Below are positions 23,347 through 32,504 of a DNA stretch of 41,744 bases, piece after piece. Each line of letters begins with the position of its first letter. Within the stretch, counting starts at the first letter, position 1. This stretch comes from Opitutaceae bacterium. GTDB lineage: Bacteria; Verrucomicrobiota; Verrucomicrobiia; Opitutales; Opitutaceae. The notes under the pieces were generated by a model that ran no database searches, was not told the DNA's origin, and saw only the letters and a list, made by a program, of their open reading frames with translations. The stretch covers positions 1 to 41,744 of the forward strand of contig SXSC01000052.1 of the NCBI GenBank assembly GCA_005792355.1, given 5' to 3'. The position numbers and the translations under genes are program-made.

Positions 23347-25827
23347 TCACCGATCGACTCGCCGCAACGAGGCTCCGGTGAATTCGGCAAAATCGTCGTT
23401 AATCTGGTTGAGCACGGAGACGCTGAAGCCGATGAAGCGCGCGTTGGGCGGCGCCTTCGCGATCACGCAGAGCGTGGTCTCCTGCGCCGCCGCCGCCGCC
23501 GGCAACCGATCGATGCGCCCCAAATCGATATGCTTCAATTTTTCATCCAGGAACGAAACAATCAGAAAGGTTGCCGTGCCCGGACTCGATTTGGCGCGGA
23601 CGTCCACGGTCGCAGCGTAGAGTGCGTTCGCCGCCACCGGCACCCATTGCCCGATACTCTCCGTCCGGCAGCTCGCCATGCGCAGAACCCGTTTGCCATC
23701 GGCGCGGGTTGAAAGCTCCACCGCGCGGCCTTCCCAGGGTTCGCCGGTGCCGCGCCATGGAAGCCCGGTCGGGGTCCAGTCGCACGTCGCCGAGCCTCCC
23801 ACCGGTTTCGCCACCACCGACTGCCACCCTGGATCGACCAGCGACTCCACGCCGTCGCTTAACACCTGCGCCACTTCCTGGCCCGTGGCCCGCAGGTGCG
23901 TCCACGGCAGGTGTTCCTCCTCCTGCAGGCGCAACCGCCCGCCCGCCGACCGGCTCAGTTCGCGCGCAATTCGGCTGTCCGGCTCGTGGCGCAGAAAGTG
24001 CACGAGATCCTGCGGCGCCAGCGCGAGCGGATGTTCCCGTCGCACGGCTTCAAACCGGCCGACGAAGTCAGCGCGGGCCGCCCGATACCCTTTCCACGCG
24101 GCCGTCAGCAACGTCACGTCGGCTCCGGCCTGGGCGATCCGGCTGGCCGCGGTGCGGGTATCGTAGAAATTCCAATACGCCGCGCTGACCGACAAACCCG
24201 CCGCCACAAAAGCGACGCGTGCTTTTACGATCGCGGAGGTCGCGCGCGCCGCCGCGCGGTCCAGTTGCGTTCTCAGCTCCACCCGGCGCGCCGGCGGATA
24301 AATCCACGCCTGGTCCTCGTCCTGATAATAGCGCAGCCAGAGCGCCGGCCCCGGTTGCTCCCGCCAGGTTCGTTCGGCCACCTCGAAAAATCCGCGCATC
24401 GGTTCCGCCGCCTCCGCCCAAAATTCACGATAATAAAGTTCCAACAGCTCGTCGGGATCCCGCGCGGGCGAGTAGAGCAGCTTCGCCGCGAGCCAGGCCT
24501 TCGGGCCGTCGAGCGCCCAATTCGCATTGGTTTCGGCATAGAACGCGCGCACTCCCGCGCGATGCAGGAAGGGGATCGACTCCTTCACCGCATACAACGT
24601 GGGCCGGGGAGCCAGATGCGGGGCCCCGTAATAGTAGTCATACGCGCCGACGATCTCCGCCCCCGACCGGCACCAACGTTCGATCAGCGCCTTGTCCTCG
24701 GCCGCGAAATCCGGATGCGACCACTGGCTGCGATCCGCGGTGAGAAACGGCACCACGTTGCGGGCGATGGGAAACCCCGGTGTATTCTCGCACCAGTAAT
24801 ACGCGTAGGCCGGGAGCCAGCGGTCCGGGTGCCGCGGCGCGACGAGCTCGGCCACCCGGTTGGTAAAACCGAACACGAGCTTTGAATAGTCCGGACGATG
24901 CCGGAAAAAGCCGGCCGGGCTCACCGCCGCGAGGGTTGCCGCCGATTCATCGTAGCGGTCCGTGTCGTTGATGCTGAGCGAAAACGAGAGCCGCTGCGGC
25001 TCCTGGTCGAAAGTGCGGATCACGACGTCGGCGGCATGACGCGCGGCCGCCGGGCTTGTCATATTCGGTTGCCAGTTTCCACTGGTCGCTGGCGGAAAGA
25101 ACCGCTGCCCATTACGCAGCGGCGCCATTTCCGGAGCACGTTGAAAATCCGCCGGTCGGAAAATCCCCGTCAGGTTGTGCCCGTGCTCGAATCGCGTCTC
25201 GAGCCGGTTGCGTCCGTACCAGGTTCGCGACTCCGGGTCGCCGGCCAGCCCGAGATCGCGATGGATGAAGCCGGGCCTTTCCCGCACCTCGCCGGCGGGC
25301 AGGGTCAATTCCGACCGGCGCGGCACGAATTCCCCCAGCGGCCCGGGCATGAACCACTGCGCCCCGAGTTGACGCTCGAGAAACCAACCCACCGCCCCCT
25401 CGCACGACTCGCGGCGCTCCGCCTTGATAAAAAGCGCCCCACCCTTCACGGCCAGACCCACGCTCGTATCGAACGGGGGTTTGCGCTCCGGTCGGAGAAA
25501 ACGGTTGCCCCGCCGGGTCGCCCCGATCCAGACCGCACCTCGCGGGATTGGTCCCCGCTCCTCCATGATTGGAAAATCGCGCGAGCCGCGTCCCGCCGCT
25601 TTGACCAGGACGGACTGCAACGTCTCCGCCGCCCGCCGCTCACCCGCGTTCGCCGCCGCCGGCACGACAATGGGACAACCCGTCTGGGCGGGCGAGAACA
25701 GCACGAAGCCTTCGTTGGCGGCCGCCCGATCGCGGCGCGCCACCTCCACCCCGAGCAGCACGCCGACGACCAGCGTGGCGACCCACGCAAGGGCGCCCAC
25801 CCGCTTGTCGCGCCGGTCCAAACTCAA
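23347..25827 (-). CDS. DUF4838 domain-containing secreted or anchored protein
   Basis: An 826-residue protein with an N-terminal hydrophobic anchor (VGALAWVATLVVGVLLGVEVA). Residues 40-190 look like the alpha-glucuronidase-type N-terminal domain common to these proteins. Residues about 190-600 form the DUF4838 TIM-barrel-like region (YWCENTPGFP, GAYDYYYGAPH, ETNANWALDGPKAW), and residues 650-826 a jelly-roll, carbohydrate-binding-like domain. The proposed start is a TTG overlapping the TGA of the phosphohexomutase gene (TTGA); a GTG ten codons downstream is a plausible alternative. A role in polysaccharide breakdown is likely but the activity is undefined. Confidence 0.82.
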   Translation of the reverse strand: MSLDRRDKRVGALAWVATLVVGVLLGVEVARRDRAAANEGFVLFSPAQTGCPIVVPAAANAGERRAAETLQSVLVKAAGRGSRDFPIMEERGPIPRGAVWIGATRRGNRFLRPERKPPFDTSVGLAVKGGALFIKAERRESCEGAVGWFLERQLGAQWFMPGPLGEFVPRRSELTLPAGEVRERPGFIHRDLGLAGDPESRTWYGRNRLETRFEHGHNLTGIFRPADFQRAPEMAPLRNGQRFFPPATSGNWQPNMTSPAAARHAADVVIRTFDQEPQRLSFSLSINDTDRYDESAATLAAVSPAGFFRHRPDYSKLVFGFTNRVAELVAPRHPDRWLPAYAYYWCENTPGFPIARNVVPFLTADRSQWSHPDFAAEDKALIERWCRSGAEIVGAYDYYYGAPHLAPRPTLYAVKESIPFLHRAGVRAFYAETNANWALDGPKAWLAAKLLYSPARDPDELLELYYREFWAEAAEPMRGFFEVAERTWREQPGPALWLRYYQDEDQAWIYPPARRVELRTQLDRAAARATSAIVKARVAFVAAGLSVSAAYWNFYDTRTAASRIAQAGADVTLLTAAWKGYRAARADFVGRFEAVRREHPLALAPQDLVHFLRHEPDSRIARELSRSAGGRLRLQEEEHLPWTHLRATGQEVAQVLSDGVESLVDPGWQSVVAKPVGGSATCDWTPTGLPWRGTGEPWEGRAVELSTRADGKRVLRMASCRTESIGQWVPVAANALYAATVDVRAKSSPGTATFLIVSFLDEKLKHIDLGRIDRLPAAAAAQETTLCVIAKAPPNARFIGFSVSVLNQINDDFAEFTGASLRRVDR

Positions 25828-27773
25828 CCTTCCGCCCGCGCTTTCGCGTCGGCCTCGATTAATTGGTTGAGCTGCTCCAGGGTCGCGCGCACGCGCTGCT
25901 TCACCGCCGGCAATTCCTCCGCGGACGCCACCTGCTCACCCGCGAAGAGGTAAAATTTCATTTTCGGCTCGGTGCCGCTGCCCCGGGCGGCAAACGAATA
26001 ACCGTTGGCCAGCGTCACCACGTAGAGGTCCTGCGCCGGGATCAACTCGCCATCGGCATCGTGGATTTTCTCGCGGCCAAAGTCCTGGAATTTCGCCACC
26101 GCCAGGGCACCGAAGGCCCTGGGCGGGTTCGTGCGATACGATTCAAGGATGCGCTTGATCTTCGCGTTGCCGCTCGCGCCCTCGTAATAGATGTTGATCA
26201 CCCCCTCGAGGTAGAATCCGTAACGGAGAAAGACCTCGTCGAGATACTCCGGCACGGTGAGCCCACGCGCCTTGACCCAGGCGCACAGCTCGGCGAACAT
26301 CAGGCAGGCGGAGTTGCCGTCCTTGTCGCGCAGATAGTCGTTGGGCAGGTAGCCGTAGCTTTCCTCGGTGCCGAACACGTAGAACGTGCTGTGCTGCTGC
26401 AGCAGTTTCGCGCGCTGCTCAAACGGGGTCGCCTCGTAGTTGAAGCCCGGCCCCATCGCCGCCGTGAGCTTTTCCTCGTAGCCGCGCATTTTCGCGGCGA
26501 TCCACTTGAAGCCGGTGAGTGTATTGATCACCTTGACACCGTGGCCGCGCCCAATCGCGTCCTGCAGCTGCGTCGTCACGAAGGTCTTGACGATGGCCGC
26601 CTGGGCGGAGCCGGCGCGCGGAATCCAACCGAGTTCCTTGTATTTGCTCAGCCGATATTCGGTGAGCAACGCGCCAATCTGGTTGCCGGTGAGCAGTTCC
26701 ATCTTGCCGGCCCGATTCCGCACCGCGCAGGCCATGCGATCCGCATCGGGATCGGTCGCCAACACGACGTCGCCGGCCTGCGCCTCCGCCAGCGCCACGG
26801 CCCGGGCGAGCGCCGCGGCGTTTTCCGGGTTCGGTGACTTCACCGTCGGAAACCGTCCGTCAAAATCGAGCTGCTCGGGCACGGGCGAGACGTCGCATCC
26901 GGCGTGCGCGAGCAACGGCATCGAATGCACCGCCCCCGTGCCGTGGATGTTGGTGAAAACCACCTTGAGCTTGGTCTGCTGAAACACCCGCGGATCGAGC
27001 ACCGCCTTGGCGGCGACCGCTTGATAGGCGTCGTCCGCGTCGCGCCCGAGCGTGGTCACACCGGCGAGTTGCGGCGTCAGAAACTTCCCCAGTGCGCCCA
27101 GCGGGACCGCATTGACTTCGGCGACTATCCCCAGGTCGTGGGGCGGCACGACCTGGGCGCCGTCGTCAAAGTAGGCTTTGAATCCATTGTCGTGCGGGGG
27201 ATTGTGGCTGGCGGTAATCACCACCCCGGCGTGGGCCTTCAGCCAGCGCACGGAAAAACTGAGCTGCGGCGTCGGCCGCGGCCCGTCGAAGACAAACGCG
27301 TCTCCGCCGAGCTGGGTCCACGTCGATGCCGCGAGGCCGGAGAAATGTCGCGAAAAATGCCGGACGTCATGGGCGATGACGAGCCGTGGGCGGGCGCCAG
27401 GCTGTTGCTGCGCCTGATATTTTGCCGTGTGGCGAAAGAGCCCAATCACCGCGCGAATCAGCGTGAAATCATTCAGCATGTTGCTGCCGATCGCGGCCTG
27501 CGCGGGTGCCCCGTGGCGGTCGGGCGTGCCGGTCTCGGCGGCCGCCGGAATCACGGCCACCGTCCGCCCGCGCATGCCGCCCGTGCCAAACTCGAGGAAG
27601 CGATAAAACCGATCGTTGATCTCGCCCCAGGCGCCCTGCGCGACGAGTTCGTCGATGCTTTGCACCGCCCATGCCGGGAGGTTCGCGCCGAGAAAGGCGG
27701 CGAGATTCTCGGCGGTGCTGGGCAGCAACTGGCCGGCTTGGACGGCGGCGGAAATGCGATCAGGCGTGGTCAT
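25824..27773 (-). CDS. phosphoglucomutase/phosphomannomutase family protein
   Basis: A 649-residue alpha-D-phosphohexomutase that moves phosphate between C1 and C6 of glucose or mannose. The active-serine loop TASHNPPHDNG has Ser189, metal loop ATDPDADRMA follows, the sugar-binding loop is GTEESYGYLP and the phosphate-binding loop ARGSGTEPKMKFY is near the end. FGTGGMRGR near residue 62 is the conserved N-terminal block. The frame runs open far upstream, but the family start corresponds to MTTPDRI at 27773. Length fits bacterial PGM/PMM (550-650). Confidence 0.93.
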   Translation of the reverse strand: MTTPDRISAAVQAGQLLPSTAENLAAFLGANLPAWAVQSIDELVAQGAWGEINDRFYRFLEFGTGGMRGRTVAVIPAAAETGTPDRHGAPAQAAIGSNMLNDFTLIRAVIGLFRHTAKYQAQQQPGARPRLVIAHDVRHFSRHFSGLAASTWTQLGGDAFVFDGPRPTPQLSFSVRWLKAHAGVVITASHNPPHDNGFKAYFDDGAQVVPPHDLGIVAEVNAVPLGALGKFLTPQLAGVTTLGRDADDAYQAVAAKAVLDPRVFQQTKLKVVFTNIHGTGAVHSMPLLAHAGCDVSPVPEQLDFDGRFPTVKSPNPENAAALARAVALAEAQAGDVVLATDPDADRMACAVRNRAGKMELLTGNQIGALLTEYRLSKYKELGWIPRAGSAQAAIVKTFVTTQLQDAIGRGHGVKVINTLTGFKWIAAKMRGYEEKLTAAMGPGFNYEATPFEQRAKLLQQHSTFYVFGTEESYGYLPNDYLRDKDGNSACLMFAELCAWVKARGLTVPEYLDEVFLRYGFYLEGVINIYYEGASGNAKIKRILESYRTNPPRAFGALAVAKFQDFGREKIHDADGELIPAQDLYVVTLANGYSFAARGSGTEPKMKFYLFAGEQVASAEELPAVKQRVRATLEQLNQLIEADAKARAEG

Positions 27774-28105
27774 GATTGGCGATTGGGAAGCCAACAACAC
27801 ACGAAGAACTCCGCGGATGCCAATCAGTTTTCCGCCTGATGCCGAGGTCTGCACCGACGGCAGGTGGCCGCTGTGTTGGCGCAGGGGTTCGGGCCGCAGC
27901 CCGGTCTTCCACCGCTGCACCTCCTTGAAGGGCTCAACCAGCTCCCCGCCGGCACCAAGTCCGTGAGCATCATCCCGCCAATCGCCATCGACCTCGCGAA
28001 ACTCAATTCCAGCGGTTGCCTCCCGGTGGCCCGTCCGCGCCGGCGCGCCTTGGCTCCGCTGCCCGACTGGAGGCAGCTGGCGTCGTCCCCCGCCCTGGCC
28101 CCGGC
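27774..28105. other. 332-base gap upstream of the phosphohexomutase gene
   Basis: No RNA gene, riboswitch or terminator is convincing here. On the plus strand an 81-codon frame (27864-28109, GTG start) shows gene-like third-position GC and the string LLEGLNQLPAGTKSVSIIPP. Its end overlaps the last codons of the receptor gene on the other strand. It may be a remnant of a lost gene or chance. The minus strand of this gap probably holds the promoter and leader of the phosphohexomutase operon. Confidence 0.4.
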
Positions 28106-31100
28106 TTAGAAACTGCCCTTGACGCCGGCGGAGAAGTTCACGCCGAACTCCTCCTGAAAGTCGTCGCGCGCGTAGGCCGGCGTCGTGCTGTTCCACGAGC
28201 CGTTGCGGTGGCCCCCGTTGGTGATGTTGCGAATATTGGTGAAGAGACTGATTTTCCGGCTGAAGCGATACTCGGCGTTCACATCGAGCATCAGGCGGCT
28301 GCGACGATAGCTGTACGCTCCGACGGGCGGCGTGGAGGGCGAGCGCCGGCGCTCGCCGTTGTAATTCCACCGCAAGCGCAGGCTGGCGCGCCGGTTTTCG
28401 TAGGATACGCCCCAGTTGGCGGTGCGGTCGACGAATTCACGGAAATCCGCGTGATTTGGCCCGCCCAGCTTGAGGAGCGTGCCGTTGGCAAACACCGAGA
28501 CCGGCTTCGCCCAGGGGCCGAGGAAACCCAGCGGGCGGACCACGTTGACCTCCACCCCGCGAATCCGCGCCTCGCCGCCGTTGCGAAACGTGTCGAGCAG
28601 CCAGCCGACATAGCTCGCGTCGAGGTTCAGTTGTTTCGCGACGTCGGGGGTGATCGTTTGAATGGTGCCGGTGAAGAAACCGGCCACGTTTTTCTGGAAC
28701 AATGCCACACTAATCATGCCGGCATCCTTGAAATAATATTCCAGCGACGCGTCGTAGTTATCCGCCTCCCACGGCCGCAGCCCCGGGTTGTTTTGTTGGA
28801 TCGTGCCGACCATGCCGTCATTCGTCGACGTACCCTCGTTGATCTTCAGGCCGGGATACAGATTGTCGAAGCTCGGACGCCCGAGGGTCCGCGCGTAGCT
28901 CAGCCGGGCCTGCAGCGGTTCCGCGAAGGTGACGATCGCGTGCGCGCCGGGATAATAGTCCTGGTAGGATCGGGACGTGGTGTTGCCGCGAATCTTGTAT
29001 TGGAGCCGGCGTTGCGCCCCGGTGGTGGCCGCCTCGGGCTTGAGCACGCGCCGGCCGGCGGCATCAAGCACGATCGCGCCGTTGGCGCCGCGTTGGTAGA
29101 TGGCCTCGGCGTCGTACAGGTAACTGGTGCCGATGAACCTCGTGTGTTCGAAGCGGGAGCCGCCCATCAGGGTGAGCCGGCCGGCCAGGAGCTTCGTGCT
29201 ACCCATGAGGTAGGCGGCGCTGACGCGCTCTTTGGCCAGGGTGTTGCCCTCGGCCTCCTTTTGGATCGCACCCGCCTCGTCGAGGGAAAAATATTCCGGA
29301 TGTTCACGAAAAAGCTGGCCCGCGATCATCGGATTCTGCCACTGCACCGGCTGATATCCGTAACCTTGAGGGGCGTAGCTGTAGCTGGGATCGAACAGGA
29401 TCGACGCATTGTCGTCAGCGGTGCCCGCCCGGCCGTCCCGGCCGACAAAATTCCAAGTCGGCTCGGGGTTATTGCGATCGAAAACCTGTTCGCGGATGGC
29501 ACCGCCGGTCCGGAAGGTGACGGGCAGCGGACCGCGCGGGAACGACTTCTCGCCGTCGAGACGCAGGCCGCGCAAATTGGACTTGAGATCACCGGCCTTC
29601 GAAACCACCCGCTGAAACAGGTATTCCCCCAGATCGCTAAAATCGATCACCCGGCCGTTGGCGGCGGTCACGGTGCGCCGGGCGATCTTGAAGTCGCCGA
29701 CGCCGTCATAGCGGACGGTAACGCTGGGCAGATTCAACGTGACCTGGCGAAAATAACCGTCGGAGCGATCCCGATGGTATTCCGTCGATGCGGAATAATA
29801 AGCGTTACCCTCGACCTTGAAGTCGACGCCGACGTGTTTCACCGCGACGCTGGCATTGAAGGCGGTGCCGAATTTCCGTTCCCAAAAAGTGTTGCGCGTC
29901 ACGCTGCCGGCGCCGGCCCGGCCCTGCGTGCTCGTGGGGGTGAAACTGGCCGGAGTGGCGCCCGTATTCATGTTTAGCTCGCGATTGCCGTAATGGCCCA
30001 CGAAGGGGTTGTATTGGATCAGCGTGCTGACCACGGTGTTGTCCGTGGCCTTGAAATCGGTGTTGAGGGACACGGTCTGCCGCTGCCGAAAATTGGGCGA
30101 GTCGTGCTGCTGGGAGGCGCGGGCGTAGGGCGTGAGCGGCGCGTTGTCGAAGTTCCACTGCGTGCGCGTCCGCAGGAGTTCGGTGAACTGTTTCGAGTGC
30201 GCGACGGTGAGCACAAAGCCAAACCGCGCGTTGACCGGTTGCGCATAGGTGAGGTCGAACCCCGGTTGCAGCTTGTGCGTCGGGCTGCCCATGGGGCCGG
30301 GTGTCTTGCCCAGGGTAAACTCCTCCCGGTTGCCGTTGAAAAAAACCCTGAACTCGATCTGCCGGGCAACGCGTTCAAACGCGCTTTTGCTAATCAGGTT
30401 GACCGAGCCGCCCAGCGAATCCGCGGGCAGGTCGGGCGTGGGAACCTTCACCACTTCCACGCGCGCGATGTTGTTCATCGAGATCTGCTCGAATCCGACC
30501 GCGCGACCGCCGCCCGCGCTGGCCAGGCGGTTGCCGTCAAAGGTGACGGGCACGAAATTCCCCTGAAACCCGCGCAGCGTGACGCTGCGGGCGTCGGACG
30601 CGCCGTAGTCCACGTTCAATCCCGGCAGATACTTGATGAACTCGCCGAGGTTGCTTTCCGTCACGTCGCCGTACGCGCCGGCATCGACGACGTTCTTGAG
30701 GTTGGCGGAATACCGCTGCTCGTTGATCGCGATGGAATCCGCGCTTTGCTCGCGGGCGACCACCAGGAATGCACTCAAGGCCACGGGCTCCTCGGTCGAA
30801 GCCTCCCGTTTGCCCAGGAGCACGACATCGAGGCGGGTCAGTTCATTTGCTCTTACCGCGACTGCAAGCGACTGTGCCTGCAGGCTCGTATAGTGGAATC
30901 GCAGGGCATTCGGCCCGGAGGGCAGCACGACGCGGTATTCGCCGAATTCATTCGTCTCCACCAGGCGGTTCGTTCCGGCGACCTGAATCTGCGCCCTGTG
31001 CAGAAACCGCCCGGTCTCGCCGCTCCGGACGCGGCCGCGCACCTCGCCGGTCGTTCGGTCGCTATTTTCCCCGGCGCGCAACGAGGGAAGCGCATGGGGC

Positions 31101-31204
31101 GCAAGGGCGAGAATCAATGCGAAGGCGATCACGAGAACCGGCCGCCGGTTCGAATCCGATGGAACGGAGGAGGGAGGGTTCATAGAAAGACGGGGTGCAT
31201 TCAT
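28106..31204 (-). CDS. TonB-dependent outer-membrane receptor
   Basis: A 1032-residue outer-membrane transporter. After a signal peptide (VLVIAFALILALAPHALPSLRAGE) comes a carboxypeptidase-regulatory-like domain, residues about 50-130 (GEVRGRVRSGETGRFLHRAQIQV...FGEYRV). The plug follows (NVVDAGAYGDVTESNLGEFIKYLPGLNVDYGASDARSVTLRGF, about 165-290) with the barrel to the C-terminus, which ends in a phenylalanine (GVKGSF) as outer-membrane barrels do. No clear TonB box is seen. It probably imports an oligosaccharide for the surrounding catabolic genes. Two in-frame ATGs (31204, 31183) are possible starts and neither has a strong ribosome binding site. Confidence 0.92.
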   Translation of the reverse strand: MNAPRLSMNPPSSVPSDSNRRPVLVIAFALILALAPHALPSLRAGENSDRTTGEVRGRVRSGETGRFLHRAQIQVAGTNRLVETNEFGEYRVVLPSGPNALRFHYTSLQAQSLAVAVRANELTRLDVVLLGKREASTEEPVALSAFLVVAREQSADSIAINEQRYSANLKNVVDAGAYGDVTESNLGEFIKYLPGLNVDYGASDARSVTLRGFQGNFVPVTFDGNRLASAGGGRAVGFEQISMNNIARVEVVKVPTPDLPADSLGGSVNLISKSAFERVARQIEFRVFFNGNREEFTLGKTPGPMGSPTHKLQPGFDLTYAQPVNARFGFVLTVAHSKQFTELLRTRTQWNFDNAPLTPYARASQQHDSPNFRQRQTVSLNTDFKATDNTVVSTLIQYNPFVGHYGNRELNMNTGATPASFTPTSTQGRAGAGSVTRNTFWERKFGTAFNASVAVKHVGVDFKVEGNAYYSASTEYHRDRSDGYFRQVTLNLPSVTVRYDGVGDFKIARRTVTAANGRVIDFSDLGEYLFQRVVSKAGDLKSNLRGLRLDGEKSFPRGPLPVTFRTGGAIREQVFDRNNPEPTWNFVGRDGRAGTADDNASILFDPSYSYAPQGYGYQPVQWQNPMIAGQLFREHPEYFSLDEAGAIQKEAEGNTLAKERVSAAYLMGSTKLLAGRLTLMGGSRFEHTRFIGTSYLYDAEAIYQRGANGAIVLDAAGRRVLKPEAATTGAQRRLQYKIRGNTTSRSYQDYYPGAHAIVTFAEPLQARLSYARTLGRPSFDNLYPGLKINEGTSTNDGMVGTIQQNNPGLRPWEADNYDASLEYYFKDAGMISVALFQKNVAGFFTGTIQTITPDVAKQLNLDASYVGWLLDTFRNGGEARIRGVEVNVVRPLGFLGPWAKPVSVFANGTLLKLGGPNHADFREFVDRTANWGVSYENRRASLRLRWNYNGERRRSPSTPPVGAYSYRRSRLMLDVNAEYRFSRKISLFTNIRNITNGGHRNGSWNSTTPAYARDDFQEEFGVNFSAGVKGSF

Positions 31205-31248
31205 GTTGGAAAAAAGTGGACGCGGTTCGGTGGGAACTGGCGCGGGAG

Positions 31249-32334
31249 CTACGGCGCGGGTTTCCATAGATCGATGGGCCGGGCGGCGGTCGAGGCGAAG
31301 GGCAGCTCGACCTTGCGGCCGGTGCGGGCGGATTCGTAGGCGGCGAAGATCACTTCGAGGACGACGCGGGCATCTTCGCCAGTGACGAGCGGTGGCCGGT
31401 CGTTTTGCACGCAGTCGACGAAGTGCGCCATTTCCTGGTGGAAGCCGTAGTTCCAGGCTTCTTCGTAAATCGTGAAACTCCAGCCCTTGGTGGAACCGGC
31501 CTTCTCGACCGCGTAGTCGTAGCCGGGTGCGCTGTAGGTCTCGATGGCGTTGCCGTGCAGCAGATCGGCGTAGGCGACACCGCCGGTGCCGTGGACTTCG
31601 GCGCGGTCGTCCATGCCGCCGAGTTTCGTCCAGCTCTCTTCTGCGAGGCCGATTACGCCGTTGGCGAATTCCACCATCAGGATCGCATGGTCGTCGCCGC
31701 GCGTCTTGGCGCCGTGGACAAAGGTGTTCATCTGGGCGTAGACGGACTTGATCGGCGGGCGGCCCAGCATCCAGCGGAAGAACTCGATCGCGTGGCAACC
31801 CATATCCATCGTGACGCCGCCGCCGGAGCGGGTGACATCCCAGAAATGCGCGGCATGCGGGCCGTCGTGTTTCTCCGACTGCTTGAGCAGCGTCGGGCGG
31901 CCCAGCGCCCCGGAGTCGAGGAGCTGTTTCAGACGAACGTATTTCGGCGCAAAGCACAGCTCCTCGGCGTACATGAGTTTCACGCGGTGGTCGCGGCAGG
32001 CGGCGATCATGCGGTCGGCCTCGGCGAGGTTGAGACAAAGCGGTTTCTCGATCACGACGTGTTTGCCGGCCGCGGCGGCGTCGAGCACCACCTGGCAATG
32101 CAGGTGGTTGGGCACCCCGACGACGACCGGCTGGATCGCCGGCTGCGCGAGCAGCTGGCGGTGGTCGGTAAAGACCCGCGGGATTCCGAAGCGCGCGGCC
32201 AACGCCGCGGCATTGCCGGGCGTGGGCGAGGCCACGGCGGCGAGCCGGGCCTGCGCACAGTGCTGCAACGACTCGGCGTGGATGGACGAGATGAATTGGG
32301 AGCCGATCAGGCCGACTTGAACGGGACGTTGCAT
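31249..32334 (-). CDS. Gfo/Idh/MocA-family oxidoreductase
   Basis: A 361-residue NAD(P)-dependent sugar or cyclitol oxidoreductase. The Rossmann stretch VGLIGSQFISSIHAES begins at residue 7, and EKPLCLNLAEAD holds the EKP motif with the catalytic-loop lysine. GGVTMDMGCHAIEFFRWMLG with its aspartate-histidine pair completes the active site. The ATG at 32334 is just two bases after the TAG of the truncated kinase remnant (TAGCCATG), so the two were joined by a deletion or the genes were always tightly packed. The receptor gene follows 44 bases downstream. Confidence 0.9.
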   Translation of the reverse strand: MQRPVQVGLIGSQFISSIHAESLQHCAQARLAAVASPTPGNAAALAARFGIPRVFTDHRQLLAQPAIQPVVVGVPNHLHCQVVLDAAAAGKHVVIEKPLCLNLAEADRMIAACRDHRVKLMYAEELCFAPKYVRLKQLLDSGALGRPTLLKQSEKHDGPHAAHFWDVTRSGGGVTMDMGCHAIEFFRWMLGRPPIKSVYAQMNTFVHGAKTRGDDHAILMVEFANGVIGLAEESWTKLGGMDDRAEVHGTGGVAYADLLHGNAIETYSAPGYDYAVEKAGSTKGWSFTIYEEAWNYGFHQEMAHFVDCVQNDRPPLVTGEDARVVLEVIFAAYESARTGRKVELPFASTAARPIDLWKPAP

Positions 32335-32336
32335 GG

Positions 32337-32504
32337 CTAACATGCCGGGTGAGGTGCCAAATTCTGGTGGAGACGCTCGCCGGTCGAGCCGTTGCGATCG
32401 TTCGCCCAACGCGCGTCGCCGAACCGGCCGAAGATCGCGACCTCGCCGAGGGCGATTGTCGGGCCCCCGAGGTCGAGGCCCATGACATGGCGCCACGGTT
32501 TCAT
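32337..32504 (-). pseudogene. truncated ROK-family sugar kinase (N-terminal remnant)
   Basis: A 55-residue frame starts at an ATG that overlaps the deaminase stop (ATGA at 32501-32504). It encodes MGLDLGGPTIALGEV, the phosphate-1 motif of ROK kinases (normally DxGGTxxxxG, here with proline for threonine), then RNGSTGERL, matching the next ROK block. It stops at TAG immediately before the Gfo/Idh/MocA start. ROK kinases are about 300 residues, so some 80% is missing, including the zinc-binding and catalytic parts. It probably phosphorylated an amino sugar for the neighbouring deaminase. Confidence 0.65.

Noticed and set aside
27774..28105. A possible riboswitch or structured leader before the phosphohexomutase gene
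   Set aside because: I compared it by eye with cobalamin, THF, SAM and SRP/RNase P motifs and none of the conserved boxes is present.
25824..28370. An 848-codon frame extending the phosphohexomutase
   Set aside because: The extension has no family similarity and runs through the receptor's 3' end. The family start matches MTTPDRI at 27773.
28016..29977. A 653-codon plus-strand frame
   Set aside because: It is a shadow of the TonB receptor barrel; no motif, no ribosome site.
28106..32488. A 1460-codon frame suggesting a giant fusion with the TonB receptor
   Set aside because: Its first 430 codons lie antiframe to the clear Gfo/Idh/MocA gene and are arginine/proline-rich nonsense. The receptor's own signal peptide starts at 31204.
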